Below the pieces are notes generated by a model. The model ran no database searches. It was not told the origin of the DNA and worked only from the letters and a program-made list of their open reading frames with translations. Of a DNA stretch of 64,000 nucleotides, positions 8,492 to 17,845 are shown one piece after another. Within the stretch, counting starts at the first letter, position 1. Every line of letters begins with the position of its first letter. The translations under genes were made by a program, and so were the position numbers. Origin of the DNA: Collimonas pratensis (lineage in GTDB: Bacteria; Pseudomonadota; Gammaproteobacteria; Burkholderiales; Burkholderiaceae_D); contig NZ_CP013234.1 in the NCBI RefSeq assembly GCF_001584185.1, forward strand, positions 1,550,001-1,614,000, read 5' to 3'.

Positions 8492-9910
8492 TTACTTCTG
8501 TGGCGAATTTGAGTCTTGTGCCGGCGCTTTCTTGCCGTTGCCGACGACCTGGTAAGGTACTTCAATCGTCGAGCATACGCCGCTCGGTGTGTTGGGCGCG
8601 ATCTCCAGCTGGGCGGCGTTGCCGTGCAACAGTTTGAGGCGATCACGGATACTTTGCAATCCCAGCCCGGTGCCGTTGCTGGCGACGGCGCCGAAACCGA
8701 GGCCGTCATCGGTCACGCTGACGCGCAGTTTATTGTCGGCGACTTCTGCCTTGATGCGCAAGGTGCCGCCGTCGGTCTTGCTTTCCAGGCCGTGCTTGAT
8801 GGCGTTTTCCGCCAGCGATTGCAGCATCATCGGCGGGAAGGCGGCGCTGCGCAGGCCATCGGAAACCTGGATGTCCACGGTCAGGCGTTCTTCCATGCGC
8901 ATCTTCAGCAAGTCCAGGTAAGCCCGCACGATGTCGACTTCGCGGCCGAGCGTGGTGACGGTAGCGGTTTCGCGCATTTGCGGCAGCACGGCGCGCAGAT
9001 ACTGGATCAAGCGTTTTTGCATGGCCGAGGCGCGTGGCGGATCGGTTTCGATCAGGTAATCGACCGAGGCCAGGGTGTTGAACAGGAAGTGCGGCTCGAC
9101 CTGGGCCTGGATCATCTGCATCTTGGCTTCCGATACTTCGCGCTGCAGGTTGGCGTGCTCGGCGGCGGCGTTGGCTGCCTGGGCCCGCGCTTCGGCGCGC
9201 TTTTTGCCGCCCATCAAAGCCTTGGTGCCGAACAGACCGATCAGTAGCAGCAGCACAAAATTCACGAACCATTCCGACGACTTCTTCTGATAGCGGGCAA
9301 CCTGCTGCTCGGCTTTTTCGGCGGCCGCTTCATGAATCGCGGCGACGGCGTCGTTGATGGCCTGGTTGACGTCCTGGGCTGCGTCCGGCGGTAGCTTCAG
9401 GTCCAGGCTGGCGGCGTTCGGAGCGGTCGGTGCGGCCGGCGCCGCCGGTGGTGCGGGCGGCTCCTTGTGTTCCTGCTTGGCGTCGGACGCGGCCGACGCA
9501 GTCTTGCCGGCGGCTTCGTTGTCGCTATCTTCATCCATCGGCCCAGGGCTCGCTGGGGACGAGGCCGGTGTGCTGGCTGCATCGCTGCTGTCGTCGTAGG
9601 TATAAGCCTTGATATGGACACCGCTGCCATCGATGCGGATATCGGCATTGCCCGGACCGGCTTTGCTCGGCTTGGAGGGCGGTTTTCTGTCATGTCGGCT
9701 GACGCGGTCGATGATCACCACGTCGTCATTCGAAGAGAACAGCGTTTCTTGCAAGATGCTGGCGCCGATCATGACCAGTATCGCGAACAGGAAAAACTTC
9801 CACCATGAGAGTTGCGTCACCCAGCTCGCTATCTTGTCGAAACTCTGCGACAGGTAAGCTGTGGCAGTGGAAGTATTTTTCTTCAGCGAGTCGAGCGATT
9901 CAGGAGTCAT
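8492..9910 (-). CDS. LytS/AlgZ-type sensor histidine kinase (HisKA_HK family) with large extracytoplasmic loop
   Basis: 472-residue membrane histidine kinase. Two membrane spans at about 38-53 and 214-230 enclose a roughly 160-residue low-complexity extracytoplasmic segment rich in Ala, Pro, Ser and acidic residues. A short coiled coil (231-270) leads to the phosphorylated His274 in QVEPHFLFNTL. The ATPase domain follows with NAIKHGLESK, the DDGLGFG box and GTGLGLQSIRDRL. I take the ATG at 9910; a TTG nine codons upstream is possible, and neither has a strong ribosome binding site. It heads the operon kinase, GIN protein, LytTR regulator. Confidence 0.9.
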   Translation of the reverse strand: MTPESLDSLKKNTSTATAYLSQSFDKIASWVTQLSWWKFFLFAILVMIGASILQETLFSSNDDVVIIDRVSRHDRKPPSKPSKAGPGNADIRIDGSGVHIKAYTYDDSSDAASTPASSPASPGPMDEDSDNEAAGKTASAASDAKQEHKEPPAPPAAPAAPTAPNAASLDLKLPPDAAQDVNQAINDAVAAIHEAAAEKAEQQVARYQKKSSEWFVNFVLLLLIGLFGTKALMGGKKRAEARAQAANAAAEHANLQREVSEAKMQMIQAQVEPHFLFNTLASVDYLIETDPPRASAMQKRLIQYLRAVLPQMRETATVTTLGREVDIVRAYLDLLKMRMEERLTVDIQVSDGLRSAAFPPMMLQSLAENAIKHGLESKTDGGTLRIKAEVADNKLRVSVTDDGLGFGAVASNGTGLGLQSIRDRLKLLHGNAAQLEIAPNTPSGVCSTIEVPYQVVGNGKKAPAQDSNSPQK

Positions 9911-10007
9911 AGAGTGGCAAACCAGGTTGTGCGGCAACTTTCAAAGTTGCCGCCATTTTAAACGGAACGGACCCAGCAGTCTGGCCGTTTTGCTACGGAA
10001 TTCGGTG

Positions 10008-10283
10008 TCAAAGCGCGCTGAGCGCTGCGGTCGCGGTACTGGCGTTTTTCTTACGTGCTATTTTCTTCATGTTCAGGGCGCGGTCTTGCGCGGCATACAT
10101 GGCTTTTTCTTCTGGCGTCAGGCGTTTGCCGACGATAACGATGGGCGGCATCAGCAGCGGGATGTCGTCTGCCTTGGCGACGGTTTGCTTGGCTGCGCAG
10201 GCGGCGGCCATGGCTGGTACTGCGCTTACGCTCAAGGTCGCTAACAAGGTGACGGCGACCAGTAATTTTGATGACGTGTTCAT
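10008..10283 (-). CDS. Small secreted protein with one IVIVGKR motif
   Basis: 91 residues, function not recognised. A clear signal peptide (about 1-26, ending in AMAAA) precedes a short mature chain with a single PPIVIVGKRLTPEEKAMYAA unit and a basic, Ala-rich tail. The neighbour at 10353 carries the same unit three times, so the two are paralogues. I place the start at ATG 10283 rather than 10289: the GGAG box is then 7 nt away, exactly as in the paralogue, and both share the leader GGAGAATRCAAATG. No known domain is visible. The pair lies between a two-component operon and the sulfate importer. Confidence 0.7.
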   Translation of the reverse strand: MNTSSKLLVAVTLLATLSVSAVPAMAAACAAKQTVAKADDIPLLMPPIVIVGKRLTPEEKAMYAAQDRALNMKKIARKKNASTATAALSAL

Positions 10284-10352
10284 TTGCATTCTCCGGGTGT
10301 GGATCTGCGACTAAACGATGCCTAAGCGATGCCTAAGTAGCAGATAAAGGTC

Positions 10353-10676
10353 TTAAATGACTGCTTTCTTGTGATTGCTTTCGCCTTGCGCCAGTACGGC
10401 TTTCTGATCGCGGCTGAGACGCTTGCCGATGATGGTGATGGTCGGCAGGCTGTCATCCTGCTGTGCCAGGGCCAGCTTTTCTTGCGCTGTCAGGCGCTTG
10501 CCGACGATGGTCACGGTTGCCAGCAGGTCGCTGTGGACTGGGCGCTTGCCGATGATGGTGATGGTTGGCAGTGTCGAGACTTCAGCTTGCTGTGGCGCTG
10601 CCTGTGCCGAACTGACGCCGAAAGCCAGGGTAGCGATGGACAGGGCGGCGATCAGGGTTTTGTTTGCTGTGTTCAT
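10353..10676 (-). CDS. Small secreted protein with three IxIxGKR repeats
   Basis: 107 residues, function not recognised. A signal peptide (1-26, ending AQAA) is followed by three near-identical units: LPTITIIGKRPV, LATVTIVGKRLTAQEKLALA and LPTITIIGKRLSRDQKAVLA. The last two include a shared helix-like tail (xxQEKLALAQ / RDQKAVLAQ). This repeat is short, beta-strand-like and ends in a conserved Gly-Lys-Arg. The start ATG has GGAG 7 nt upstream. It is a paralogue of the gene at 10008 and probably separately transcribed, with a 69-bp gap. It could be a surface or periplasmic peptide; nothing more can be said from sequence. Confidence 0.7.
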   Translation of the reverse strand: MNTANKTLIAALSIATLAFGVSSAQAAPQQAEVSTLPTITIIGKRPVHSDLLATVTIVGKRLTAQEKLALAQQDDSLPTITIIGKRLSRDQKAVLAQGESNHKKAVI

Positions 10677-11072
10677 TTGTATTCTCCGGTAAGTGACTGA
10701 GTGACTGATTTAGTTGGCTAACGTTGTTGCATGTCGTCACTTTAGGGAGGGGCAGGACAAGTCGCCAGCTGCTTGCGACAAGTTGCAGGAAATGCGGGAC
10801 AGAATACAAAAAAGCGGGACTGGACTGCATCGGATTTATTGCTCTTTCGGCGGCCAGAACTGCCGCTAGCCCCGCAAAAGGCGGTTTTACGGGGAAATCA
10901 CCATTCTTTTTACTTGCCTTGAGAGCAATGAAGAAAGAGTTGAATGGGGGATATTCGGTATTTCCCTTATGCAAATTGATTCTATGCACATGCAAAAAAG
11001 TTCGTTCTCTTTATAACAAACCGATGCGAATATCATCGTTCTTTAGCCGTATTTGTAATAAGAGGACGATGC
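10677..11072. other. Intergenic region upstream of cysT; no gene seen
   Basis: About 400 bp between the divergent secreted-peptide gene and cysT. No convincing reading frame. The last 110 bp are AT-rich and contain two similar TCGTTCTTTA / TTCGTTCTCTTTAT stretches about 45 bp apart, a plausible place for the sulfate promoter and CysB binding, but I cannot define a site. AGAGGACG precedes cysT. Confidence 0.5.
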
Positions 11073-11948
11073 ATGACCGCCGCCGCTTTTCCCGTTAACA
11101 GCCTTGCCAGCAAGCCCGCCGCACCGTTTCGCGTGATGCCCGGGTTTCGCCTGTCGCTCGGGTTTACGCTGTTCTACCTGGCGCTGATCGTACTGATCCC
11201 CTTGTCGGCCGTATTCCTCAAAACCTTCACCCTGAGCTGGGATGGCTTCATTTCCGCCGTCACGTCGCCGCGGGTGATGGCTTCCTATCGCCTGACTTTC
11301 GGCGCCTCTCTATTAGCAGCGCTGCTGAATGCCTTCTTCGGCGGCATCGTGGCCTGGGTCCTGGTGCGCTACGAATTCCCCGGCAAGAAGCTGATCGACG
11401 CCCTGGTCGACCTGCCGTTTGCCTTGCCGACAGCAGTAGCCGGCATCGCCCTGACCGCGCTGTATTCCAGCAACGGCTGGATCGGCCAGTACCTGGAGCC
11501 GCTCGGCATCAAGGTCGCATTTACGCCGCTGGGTGTACTGGTGGCGCTGACCTTCATCGGCCTGCCGTTCGTGGTGCGCACCGTGCAGCCGGTGCTGGAA
11601 GATGCCGAGAAAGAGCTGGAAGAAGCGGCCGCCAGCCTCGGCGCCAATCACTGGCAGACTTTTACCCGGGTGATCTTTCCAACGGTCTTCCCGGCCTTGC
11701 TGACCGGCTTCGCCTTGTCTTTCGCTCGCGCCACCGGCGAATACGGCTCGGTGATCTTCATCGCCGGCAACATGCCGATGGTGTCGGAGATTACTCCGCT
11801 GTTCATCATTACCAAACTGGAGCAGTACGATTATGCCGGCGCCACGGCAATCGCTGTTGTCATGCTGACAGCATCGTTCCTGTTGCTGCTGGCGATTAAT
11901 GTATTGCAAGCCTGGACCCGCAAGCGCGGCCAGTCCACAGGAGCCTGA
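11073..11948 (+). CDS. cysT: Sulfate/thiosulfate ABC transporter permease CysT (CysU)
   Basis: 291-residue inner-membrane permease of the sulfate/thiosulfate importer. About six membrane spans; the ABC-coupling EAA loop is seen as [20 protein letters not shown] near residue 190. The sequence [16 protein letters not shown] near residue 220 is characteristic of CysT. It is the first gene of cysT-cysW-cysA-cysB; cysW begins 1 bp after its stop. No periplasmic sulfate-binding protein gene (sbp or cysP) lies beside it, so that component must be encoded elsewhere. Confidence 0.95.
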   Translation: MTAAAFPVNSLASKPAAPFRVMPGFRLSLGFTLFYLALIVLIPLSAVFLKTFTLSWDGFISAVTSPRVMASYRLTFGASLLAALLNAFFGGIVAWVLVRYEFPGKKLIDALVDLPFALPTAVAGIALTALYSSNGWIGQYLEPLGIKVAFTPLGVLVALTFIGLPFVVRTVQPVLEDAEKELEEAAASLGANHWQTFTRVIFPTVFPALLTGFALSFARATGEYGSVIFIAGNMPMVSEITPLFIITKLEQYDYAGATAIAVVMLTASFLLLLAINVLQAWTRKRGQSTGA

Positions 11949-11949
11949 C

Positions 11950-12930
11950 GTGAGCGCCACCGCCAGTAATTTCAATCCGGCTGCTGTCAATGCAACGGCG
12001 TCCGCAACCAGGCCGCAACCGCGCGGCGAACCGATCCACGTGCCGAATGCAACGCTGGAGCCGTTGTGGGTACGCGCATTGCTGATGACCGTGGCGCTGC
12101 TGTTCCTCACCCTGTTCCTGGTGGTGCCGCTGCTGTCGGTATTTGCCGAAGCCTTCAAGAAAGGCTGGGAAGCTTATCTGGCCGCGATCATCGAACCGGA
12201 TGCGGTCAGCGCCATCAAGCTGACCTTGCTGACGGCGGCGATAGCCGTGCCGCTCAACCTGGTGTTCGGCATCGCAGCTTCCTGGACTATCGCCAAGTTT
12301 GAATTCCGTGGCAAGAACATCTTGCTGACCCTGATTGATCTGCCGTTCTCAGTGTCGCCGGTGATTTCCGGCCTGATCTATGTCTTGCTGTTCGGCGCCC
12401 AAGGCTGGTTTGGCCCATGGCTGCGAGAACACGACATCAAGATTCTGTTTGCCGTGCCGGGCATCGTGCTGGCGACCGTGTTCGTGACCTTTCCGTTTGT
12501 CGCCCGCGAACTGATTCCGCTGATGCAGGCACAGGGCAGCGAAGAGGAAGAGGCGGCACTGGTGCTGGGCGCTTCCGGCTGGAAGACTTTCCGCCATGTG
12601 ACGCTGCCGAATATCAAGTGGGGGCTGCTGTACGGCGTGATCTTGTGCAATGCGCGCGCCATGGGCGAGTTCGGCGCGGTCTCGGTGGTGTCCGGCCATA
12701 TCCGCGGCGAGACCAACACCATCCCCTTGCAGGTTGAGATCTTGTACAACGAATATAACTTTCAGGCCGCTTTCGCGGTGGCTTCATTGCTGGCGTTCCT
12801 GGCGCTGCTGACGCTGGCGCTGAAATCGTTCATCGAATGGCGTTTGCGGGAAACGGTGCCGTTGCGGCATCAGCCACTGAGTCAGCCACTGCATCAGCCG
12901 GCACAACCATCAGGACAGGAGCAGGCATGA
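11950..12930 (+). CDS. cysW: Sulfate/thiosulfate ABC transporter permease CysW
   Basis: 326-residue partner permease of CysT. A variable N-terminal tail of about 35 residues precedes six membrane spans; the EAA loop is [20 protein letters not shown] and the family signature [19 protein letters not shown] is near residue 240. The start is GTG at 11950, overlapping nothing but lying 1 bp after the cysT stop, which implies translational coupling. The 3' end overlaps the cysA ATG by 4 bp (ATGA). The C-terminal tail is rich in Gln, Pro and His and seems dispensable. Confidence 0.95.
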   Translation: MSATASNFNPAAVNATASATRPQPRGEPIHVPNATLEPLWVRALLMTVALLFLTLFLVVPLLSVFAEAFKKGWEAYLAAIIEPDAVSAIKLTLLTAAIAVPLNLVFGIAASWTIAKFEFRGKNILLTLIDLPFSVSPVISGLIYVLLFGAQGWFGPWLREHDIKILFAVPGIVLATVFVTFPFVARELIPLMQAQGSEEEEAALVLGASGWKTFRHVTLPNIKWGLLYGVILCNARAMGEFGAVSVVSGHIRGETNTIPLQVEILYNEYNFQAAFAVASLLAFLALLTLALKSFIEWRLRETVPLRHQPLSQPLHQPAQPSGQEQA

Positions 12931-14021
12931 GCATCCAGGTAAGCAACATCAACAAGCGTTTCGGCGAATTTGTCGCCCTCAACAATGTGTCGCTGGAATT
13001 CCCGACCGGCGAACTGACCGCGCTGCTGGGACCGTCCGGTTGCGGCAAGACCACCTTGCTGCGGATTATCGCCGGCCTCGAAGGGCAGGACAGCGGCCAG
13101 GTCTTGCTGGAAGGCGAAGATGCTTCTGCCCGCCATGTGCGTGAGCGCCAGGTCGGCTTTGTGTTCCAGCATTACGCCTTGTTCAAGCACATGACCGTCT
13201 TTGAAAACATCGCCTTTGGCCTGCGCGTCAAGCCGCGCGCCCAGCGCCCAAGCGAAAGCGTGATCCGCGAAAAGGTCACGCGCCTGCTGGAGCTGGTGCA
13301 GCTGGACTGGCTGGCCGACCGCTACCCGCCGCAGCTGTCCGGCGGCCAGCGCCAGCGTATCGCCCTGGCGCGCGCGTTGGCGGTGGAGCCGCGCGTACTG
13401 CTGCTGGACGAACCGTTCGGTGCGCTCGATGCCAAGGTGCGCAAGGAACTGCGGCGCTGGCTGCGGCGCTTGCACGACGAACTGCATGTCACCAGCATCT
13501 TCGTCACCCACGACCAGGAAGAAGCGCTGGAGGTGGCGGACCAGATCGTGCTGATGAACAAGGGTAACGTGGAGCAGACAGGCGCGCCGCAGCAGGTCTA
13601 CGACAATCCGGCTTCGCCTTTTGTGTATGGCTTCCTGGGCAACGTCAACCTGTTCCATGGGCGAGTGCACCAGGGCGTGCTGGACAGCGGCGGCATGCGT
13701 TTCGCCGCGCCCGACCATGCCGAGGCCGACGATGTGCAAGGCATCGGCTATGTGCGGCCGCATGATCTGGAGATCGACCGCTACAGCGCCGGCGGCGAGG
13801 GCATCGTAGTGCAGCTCAAGCGCGCCCACGCCATCGGCCCGCTGGCGCAGCTGGAGTTGCAGCGCAGCGACAGCAGCGCCAATGACAACGGCGACGCCGG
13901 CCTGATCGAAGCCGTGATTTCCAGCGAACGCTTCCAGCAACTCAATTTGAAAGATGGCGAAACCCTGCTGGTGCGTCCGCGCCGCCTGCAGGTGTTCGTC
14001 GATCAGCCTTCCATCCGCTAA
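12927..14021 (+). CDS. cysA: Sulfate/thiosulfate ABC transporter ATP-binding protein CysA
   Basis: 364-residue ATPase that powers the CysTW permease. Walker [10 protein letters not shown] (35-43), the Q-loop around FVFQHYALF, the ABC signature LSGGQRQR near 136, Walker [12 protein letters not shown] near 157, and the switch histidine in [12 protein letters not shown]-terminal TOBE-like regulatory domain follows from about residue 240. Start ATG 12927 overlaps the cysW stop as ATGA, with AGGAGCAGG upstream. An upstream in-frame codon lies inside cysW and was rejected. The regulator gene cysB begins 10 bp after the stop. Confidence 0.95.
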   Translation: MSIQVSNINKRFGEFVALNNVSLEFPTGELTALLGPSGCGKTTLLRIIAGLEGQDSGQVLLEGEDASARHVRERQVGFVFQHYALFKHMTVFENIAFGLRVKPRAQRPSESVIREKVTRLLELVQLDWLADRYPPQLSGGQRQRIALARALAVEPRVLLLDEPFGALDAKVRKELRRWLRRLHDELHVTSIFVTHDQEEALEVADQIVLMNKGNVEQTGAPQQVYDNPASPFVYGFLGNVNLFHGRVHQGVLDSGGMRFAAPDHAEADDVQGIGYVRPHDLEIDRYSAGGEGIVVQLKRAHAIGPLAQLELQRSDSSANDNGDAGLIEAVISSERFQQLNLKDGETLLVRPRRLQVFVDQPSIR

Positions 14022-14031
14022 GGAGAATACA

Positions 14032-15021
14032 ATGAATTTTCAGCAATTACGTTCGATCCGCGAAGCAGCCCGCTGCGGTTTCAACCTGACTGAAGTGGCC
14101 AATGTCCTGTTCACCTCGCAACCCGGCGTCAGCCGCCAGATCCGTGAGCTGGAAGAAGAGCTCTGCGTCGATATCTTCATTCGCAACGGCAAGCGCCTGA
14201 TCGGCCTGACTGATCCGGGCAAGGGCATCTTGAAGATCGTCGAACGGCTGCTGCAGGAAGCAGAAAACCTGCGCCAGGCCAGCCAGGAATATTCCGGCGA
14301 AACCAGCGGCACCCTGACCATCGCCGCCACCCATACCCAGGCGCGCTATGCCTTGCCGCGCGTGGTGCAGGGCTTCCGCGCCAGTTTCCCGGATGTCCGC
14401 ATCGCCTTGCAGCAAAGCTCGCCGGAACATATCGCCGACTGGGTCATCTCGGGCAAGGCCGATGTCGGCATCGCCACCGAGGGCCTGACCCAGTTCAAGG
14501 AACTGATTTCATTCCCCTGCTACGAATGGAGCCACGTGCTGGTGGTGCCGGAAGGCCATCAGCTGCTGGCGGTCGATGGACCGATCAGCCTGGCCGACCT
14601 CGCTGCCTATCCCTTGATTACCTACGACATCGGCTTCACCGGCCGCGGTCATATCGACGATGCCTTCCGCACCGCAGGCATCACGCCGGACATCGTCCTG
14701 ACGGCGATGGATTCCGACGTCATCCAGCAATATGTGGCGCTCGGACTGGGGATCGGCCTGGTGGCGTCGATGGCGACCGAGCACAGCAGCCAGAACGGCT
14801 TGCGCACGATCGATGTGTCGCACCTGCTGGCGTCCAATGTGACACGGCTGGCGGTGCGGCGCGGCGCCTACCTGCGTTCGTATACCTTCGATTTCATCTT
14901 GCAGTTTGCACCGCAGCTGAAGCGCGAAGATATCATCGAAGCGCTGCATGCGGAGCCGCACAGCGCTGGCAGCAGCGTACACAAGGTAGATTTCGAAGAG
15001 CGCATCCTGAAGATCGCCTGA
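14032..15021 (+). CDS. cysB: CysB-type LysR-family transcriptional regulator
   Basis: 329-residue LysR regulator that in this family activates sulfate-assimilation genes, with O-acetylserine or sulfate-status effectors. The N-terminal winged HTH begins MNFQQLRSIREAARCGFNLT and includes the recognition helix in FTSQPGVSRQIRELEEEL. The effector-binding domain has the CysB-like ATHTQARYALP and YDIGFTGRGHID segments. ATG 14032 has a strong AGGAG 6 bp upstream. Its place right behind cysTWA supports CysB or its paralogue Cbl; the two cannot be separated here, and CysB is the simpler choice. Confidence 0.9.
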   Translation: MNFQQLRSIREAARCGFNLTEVANVLFTSQPGVSRQIRELEEELCVDIFIRNGKRLIGLTDPGKGILKIVERLLQEAENLRQASQEYSGETSGTLTIAATHTQARYALPRVVQGFRASFPDVRIALQQSSPEHIADWVISGKADVGIATEGLTQFKELISFPCYEWSHVLVVPEGHQLLAVDGPISLADLAAYPLITYDIGFTGRGHIDDAFRTAGITPDIVLTAMDSDVIQQYVALGLGIGLVASMATEHSSQNGLRTIDVSHLLASNVTRLAVRRGAYLRSYTFDFILQFAPQLKREDIIEALHAEPHSAGSSVHKVDFEERILKIA

Positions 15022-15132
15022 TCCGAGAACATGCTCTAAACCGCTGCCGGCAGCGTTCTGGTCACGCTGCCGTCATATTGCAACGCTACGATTCGTCTGT
15101 CTCCTCCGAATCCCCTCTCTAGGTTCGGATTC

Positions 15133-15167
15133 AGCCCGCTGCCGCAAGGCCTGGCGGGCTTTTTTTT
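15133..15167 (+). terminator. Rho-independent terminator of the cys operon
   Basis: AGCCCGC (15133-15139) pairs with GCGGGCT (15154-15160) around a 14-nt loop and runs straight into eight T residues. It follows the cysB stop by about 110 bp. Confidence 0.85.
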
Positions 15168-15231
15168 GCGTGTTTCCGTACCAGCGACGGAAAATCCTTA
15201 CAGATCAACGACTTGGTGCTGAGTTGACGGA

Positions 15232-15268
15232 GTTATCCACAGGCATGTTCACAATTTCTGTGGGTAAC
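15232..15268. promoter_or_regulatory. Inverted pair of DnaA-box-like sequences
   Basis: GTTATCCACAG (15232-15242) and CTGTGGGTAAC (15258-15268) form an 11-bp inverted repeat with one mismatch and a 15-bp spacer. The first contains TTATCCACA, a consensus DnaA box; the second reads TTACCCACA on the other strand. No replication gene is near. It lies about 40 bp upstream of a TATAAT at 15310. Confidence 0.5.
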
Positions 15269-15349
15269 TTGTTACGGACGCCGCATCTCGTCGCCCCCGT
15301 ATAGTTGGCTATAATCGATAGCTTGGATGTCCGCTGTAGCGCATGATGG

Positions 15350-15405
15350 TCAAGCTCAACCCGTCAAGCTCAACCCTTCAAGCCCAGCCTTTCAAGCCCG
15401 ACTAT
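15350..15405 (+). repeat. Four imperfect 14-bp tandem repeats (TCAAGCYCARCCYK) in the leader of the NYN gene
   Basis: TCAAGC recurs at 15350, 15364, 15378 and 15392, an exact 14-bp period over four units that decay toward the 3' end. The period is not a multiple of three. The array sits between a TATAAT (15310-15315) and the likely start codon at 15426, so it would lie in the 5' leader of the mRNA. Confidence 0.7.
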
Positions 15406-15425
15406 CACTGGAAAATAATCAATTT

Positions 15426-16637
15426 ATGGCCTCATCCCCGGAAAACCTCAGCATGGCAGTGTTCTGCGACTTCGAAAACGTCGCCCTCGGCGTACGCGAT
15501 GCGAAATACGAGAAATTCGACATCAAGCCGGTGCTGGAACGCCTGCTGCTCAAGGGCAGCATCGTCGTCAAGAAAGCTTACTGCGACTGGGAGCGTTACA
15601 AGGAATTCAAGGCCACCATGCACGAGGCCAATTTCGAGCTGATCGAGATCCCGCATGTGCGCCAGTCCGGCAAGAATTCAGCCGACATCCGCCTGGTGGT
15701 GGATGCACTCGATCTTTGCTACATGAAATCGCACGTCAATACCTTCGTCATCATCAGCGGCGACTCCGATTTCTCGCCGCTGGTCTCCAAGCTGCGCGAG
15801 AACGCCAAGCAAGTGATCGGCGTCGGCGTCAAGCAATCGACTTCCGACCTGCTGGTCGCCAACTGCGACGAATTCATTTTTTACGATGACCTGGTGCGCG
15901 AGAGCCGGCGCACCGCCGCCAAGCGCGGCACGCGCGAAACGCAGCCGGCGGCCAAGCGTTCGCCCGACGAAGAGAAGCGCCGCAAGGCAGAGCTGGAGGC
16001 GCGCAGGAACCAGGCGATCGAGATGGCGGTGGAGACTTTCGAGGCGCTGGTATCCGAACGCGGCGATAGCGGCAAGATCTGGGCATCCGTGCTGAAAGAG
16101 GCGATCAAACGGCGCAAGCCCGATTTCAGCGAGTCGTACTACGGCTTCCGCGCCTTCGGCAACTTGCTGGAAGAAGCGCAGGCACGTGGCCTGCTGGAAT
16201 TCGGCCGTGACGAGAAATCGGGGACTTACGTGTATCGAAGCAGCGGTGGCAATGGCAGTACTGGCAATCATGGCGGCACGATTGCCGCCGAAGCCGTGGT
16301 CGAACAGCCGGTGGAAACGCCGCAGCCGAAAGTAGCCGAAGCCACGATGGTTTCGGCGACAGAGGCAGCTGTGGTTGAAGCTGAAGACAACGGCGACAAA
16401 CCGGAACCGCGCCGCAAGGGACGCGGCGGCCGCAAGCCGGCGGCAAAGAAAACCGCAGAGGCTGCGCCGCAAGTCGCCGCGCAGGAGGTCAATCTTGCGC
16501 CGGAAACGCCGGCAGTGATCGAAGCGCCGCCTCAGCCGCCGGAGGAAGCGCCGGTCAAGGCAGTCAAAGCACCCCGCAAGCCGGCTGCACGCAGCCGCCG
16601 CCCGCGTAAAACGGAAGCCAAGTCCGACGAGGCTTGA
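15426..16637 (+). CDS. NYN-domain protein with LOTUS/OST-HTH-like domain (putative RNA-binding or ribonuclease)
   Basis: 403 residues from the ATG at 15426. The N-terminal NYN/PIN-like domain (about 9-160) has the acidic cluster expected for metal-dependent nucleases: CDFEN (Asp15), SADIRLVVDALD and SGDSDFSPL. A middle domain (about 205-285) looks like an OST-HTH/LOTUS fold, a putative RNA-binding module often paired with NYN in bacteria. The C-terminal 120 residues are low-complexity, alternating Pro/Ala/Glu with Lys/Arg-rich AT-hook-like stretches. An in-frame ATG at 15327 would add 33 residues across the repeat array and sits almost at the promoter; I consider it less likely. Single-gene unit. 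Confidence 0.8.
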   Translation: MASSPENLSMAVFCDFENVALGVRDAKYEKFDIKPVLERLLLKGSIVVKKAYCDWERYKEFKATMHEANFELIEIPHVRQSGKNSADIRLVVDALDLCYMKSHVNTFVIISGDSDFSPLVSKLRENAKQVIGVGVKQSTSDLLVANCDEFIFYDDLVRESRRTAAKRGTRETQPAAKRSPDEEKRRKAELEARRNQAIEMAVETFEALVSERGDSGKIWASVLKEAIKRRKPDFSESYYGFRAFGNLLEEAQARGLLEFGRDEKSGTYVYRSSGGNGSTGNHGGTIAAEAVVEQPVETPQPKVAEATMVSATEAAVVEAEDNGDKPEPRRKGRGGRKPAAKKTAEAAPQVAAQEVNLAPETPAVIEAPPQPPEEAPVKAVKAPRKPAARSRRPRKTEAKSDEA

Positions 16638-16697
16638 TGCAGGATGGCGGCGATTTGATGCTGTAACGGTAGCGGCCAGGCCGCTACTTCGCTGGCG

Positions 16698-17741
16698 TCA
16701 GCTTTTCTGACGCAGCGCCGCCGCGCATTCGCGCACCAGCGCAGGGCCGCGATAAATCAAGCCGCTATACAGTTGCACCAACGCTGCTCCGGCAGCGATC
16801 TTGGCTTGCGCATCGGCGCCGCTGAAAATTCCGCCGACGCCGATGATCGGCAGGGCGTCGCCCAGTTCGCCATGCAACTGGCGCACCACGCTGGTCGACA
16901 GCGCCAGCACCGGCGCGCCGGACAGGCCGCCGGCTTCATTCTCGTGCTGCAAGCCGCGCACGGCCTCGCGGCTGATGGTGGTGTTGGTAGCGATGACGCC
17001 GTCGATCTTATGCCGCAGCAAGGCATCGGCGATGGTCTTGATCTGTTCGGCGTCGATATCCGGTGCGATCTTCAGCGCCAGCGGTACGTAGCGCTTGTGC
17101 AGGTCGGCCAGCCGTTGCTGGGTTTCCTTCAAGCGCGACAGCAGTGCGTCGAGTTCGGAGGCGCCCTGCAGCTGGCGCAGGTTCTTGGTGTTGGGCGACG
17201 AAATATTCACCGTCACGTAGCTGGCGTAGGGATAGACTTTTGCCAGGCAATGCAGATAGTCTTCGGCGGCGCGTTCGATCGGCGTGTCGGCGTTCTTGCC
17301 GATGTTCAGCCCGAGCACGCCCTGGCGTTCCTGGTAGAAGCGCGAAGCCTGGACATTGGCGACAAAAGCATCGACGCCGCCATTGTTGAAACCCATGCGG
17401 TTGATGATGGCGTTGGCGGCCGGCAGGCGGAACATGCGCGGCTTCGGGTTGCCCGGCTGGGCGCGCGGCGTCACCGTGCCGATCTCGATCGAACCGAAAC
17501 CGAGCGCCGCCAGGCCGTCGATATAGGCGCCGTCCTTGTCCAGCCCGGCTGCCAGTCCGACCGGATTGGGGAAAGTGACGCCCATCACCGTGCGCGGATC
17601 GGCCGCCGGCTTGCCTAGCAGCGAGGTCAGCCCCAGCGCGGCTGCGCGGCGCAGAGCCGGCAAAGTCAGGTTATGGGCGGCTTCCGGATCGAGGGAGAAC
17701 AGGGCAGGGCGGGCGAAGGCGTACAGGAGTTTGGCGGGCAC
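16698..17741 (-). CDS. pyrD: Quinone-dependent dihydroorotate dehydrogenase (class 2)
   Basis: 347-residue FMN enzyme of the inner membrane face that oxidises dihydroorotate to orotate in pyrimidine synthesis. The class 2 N-terminal helix ([18 protein letters not shown]) is present, then [26 protein letters not shown], the TVNISSPNT motif with catalytic serine, the KIAPD lysine and the phosphate-binding IGVGGI and [13 protein letters not shown] segments. I start at GTG 17741, which matches usual family length; an ATG 87 bp upstream would add an unconserved tail. It ends a same-strand run with bpt and aat, an order common in Burkholderiales. Confidence 0.93.
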   Translation of the reverse strand: MPAKLLYAFARPALFSLDPEAAHNLTLPALRRAAALGLTSLLGKPAADPRTVMGVTFPNPVGLAAGLDKDGAYIDGLAALGFGSIEIGTVTPRAQPGNPKPRMFRLPAANAIINRMGFNNGGVDAFVANVQASRFYQERQGVLGLNIGKNADTPIERAAEDYLHCLAKVYPYASYVTVNISSPNTKNLRQLQGASELDALLSRLKETQQRLADLHKRYVPLALKIAPDIDAEQIKTIADALLRHKIDGVIATNTTISREAVRGLQHENEAGGLSGAPVLALSTSVVRQLHGELGDALPIIGVGGIFSGADAQAKIAAGAALVQLYSGLIYRGPALVRECAAALRQKS

Positions 17742-17845
17742 GATAGAGGCGGCTGTATAAAAGGGTGCAGATTGATAGGAAATTAGCGAAACAACAGCGT
17801 CGCCAGTGATGGTGGCGGCGCGCTGCATGCGCTATTCAGCGGCAG

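Noticed and set aside
10353..10676. GKR at the end of each repeat read as a eukaryote-like peptide amidation and cleavage site
   Set aside because: Bacteria lack that processing machinery; the likeness is by chance. The repeat itself is kept as a finding.
10724..11098. 124-codon frame upstream of cysT
   Set aside because: It overlaps the cysT start and the AT-rich promoter region, has no domain and poor codon use.
15327..15425. N-terminal extension of the NYN protein from ATG 15327
   Set aside because: The codons lie 12 bp after a TATAAT and across a 14-bp repeat array; the conserved domain starts after ATG 15426. Kept only as an alternative.
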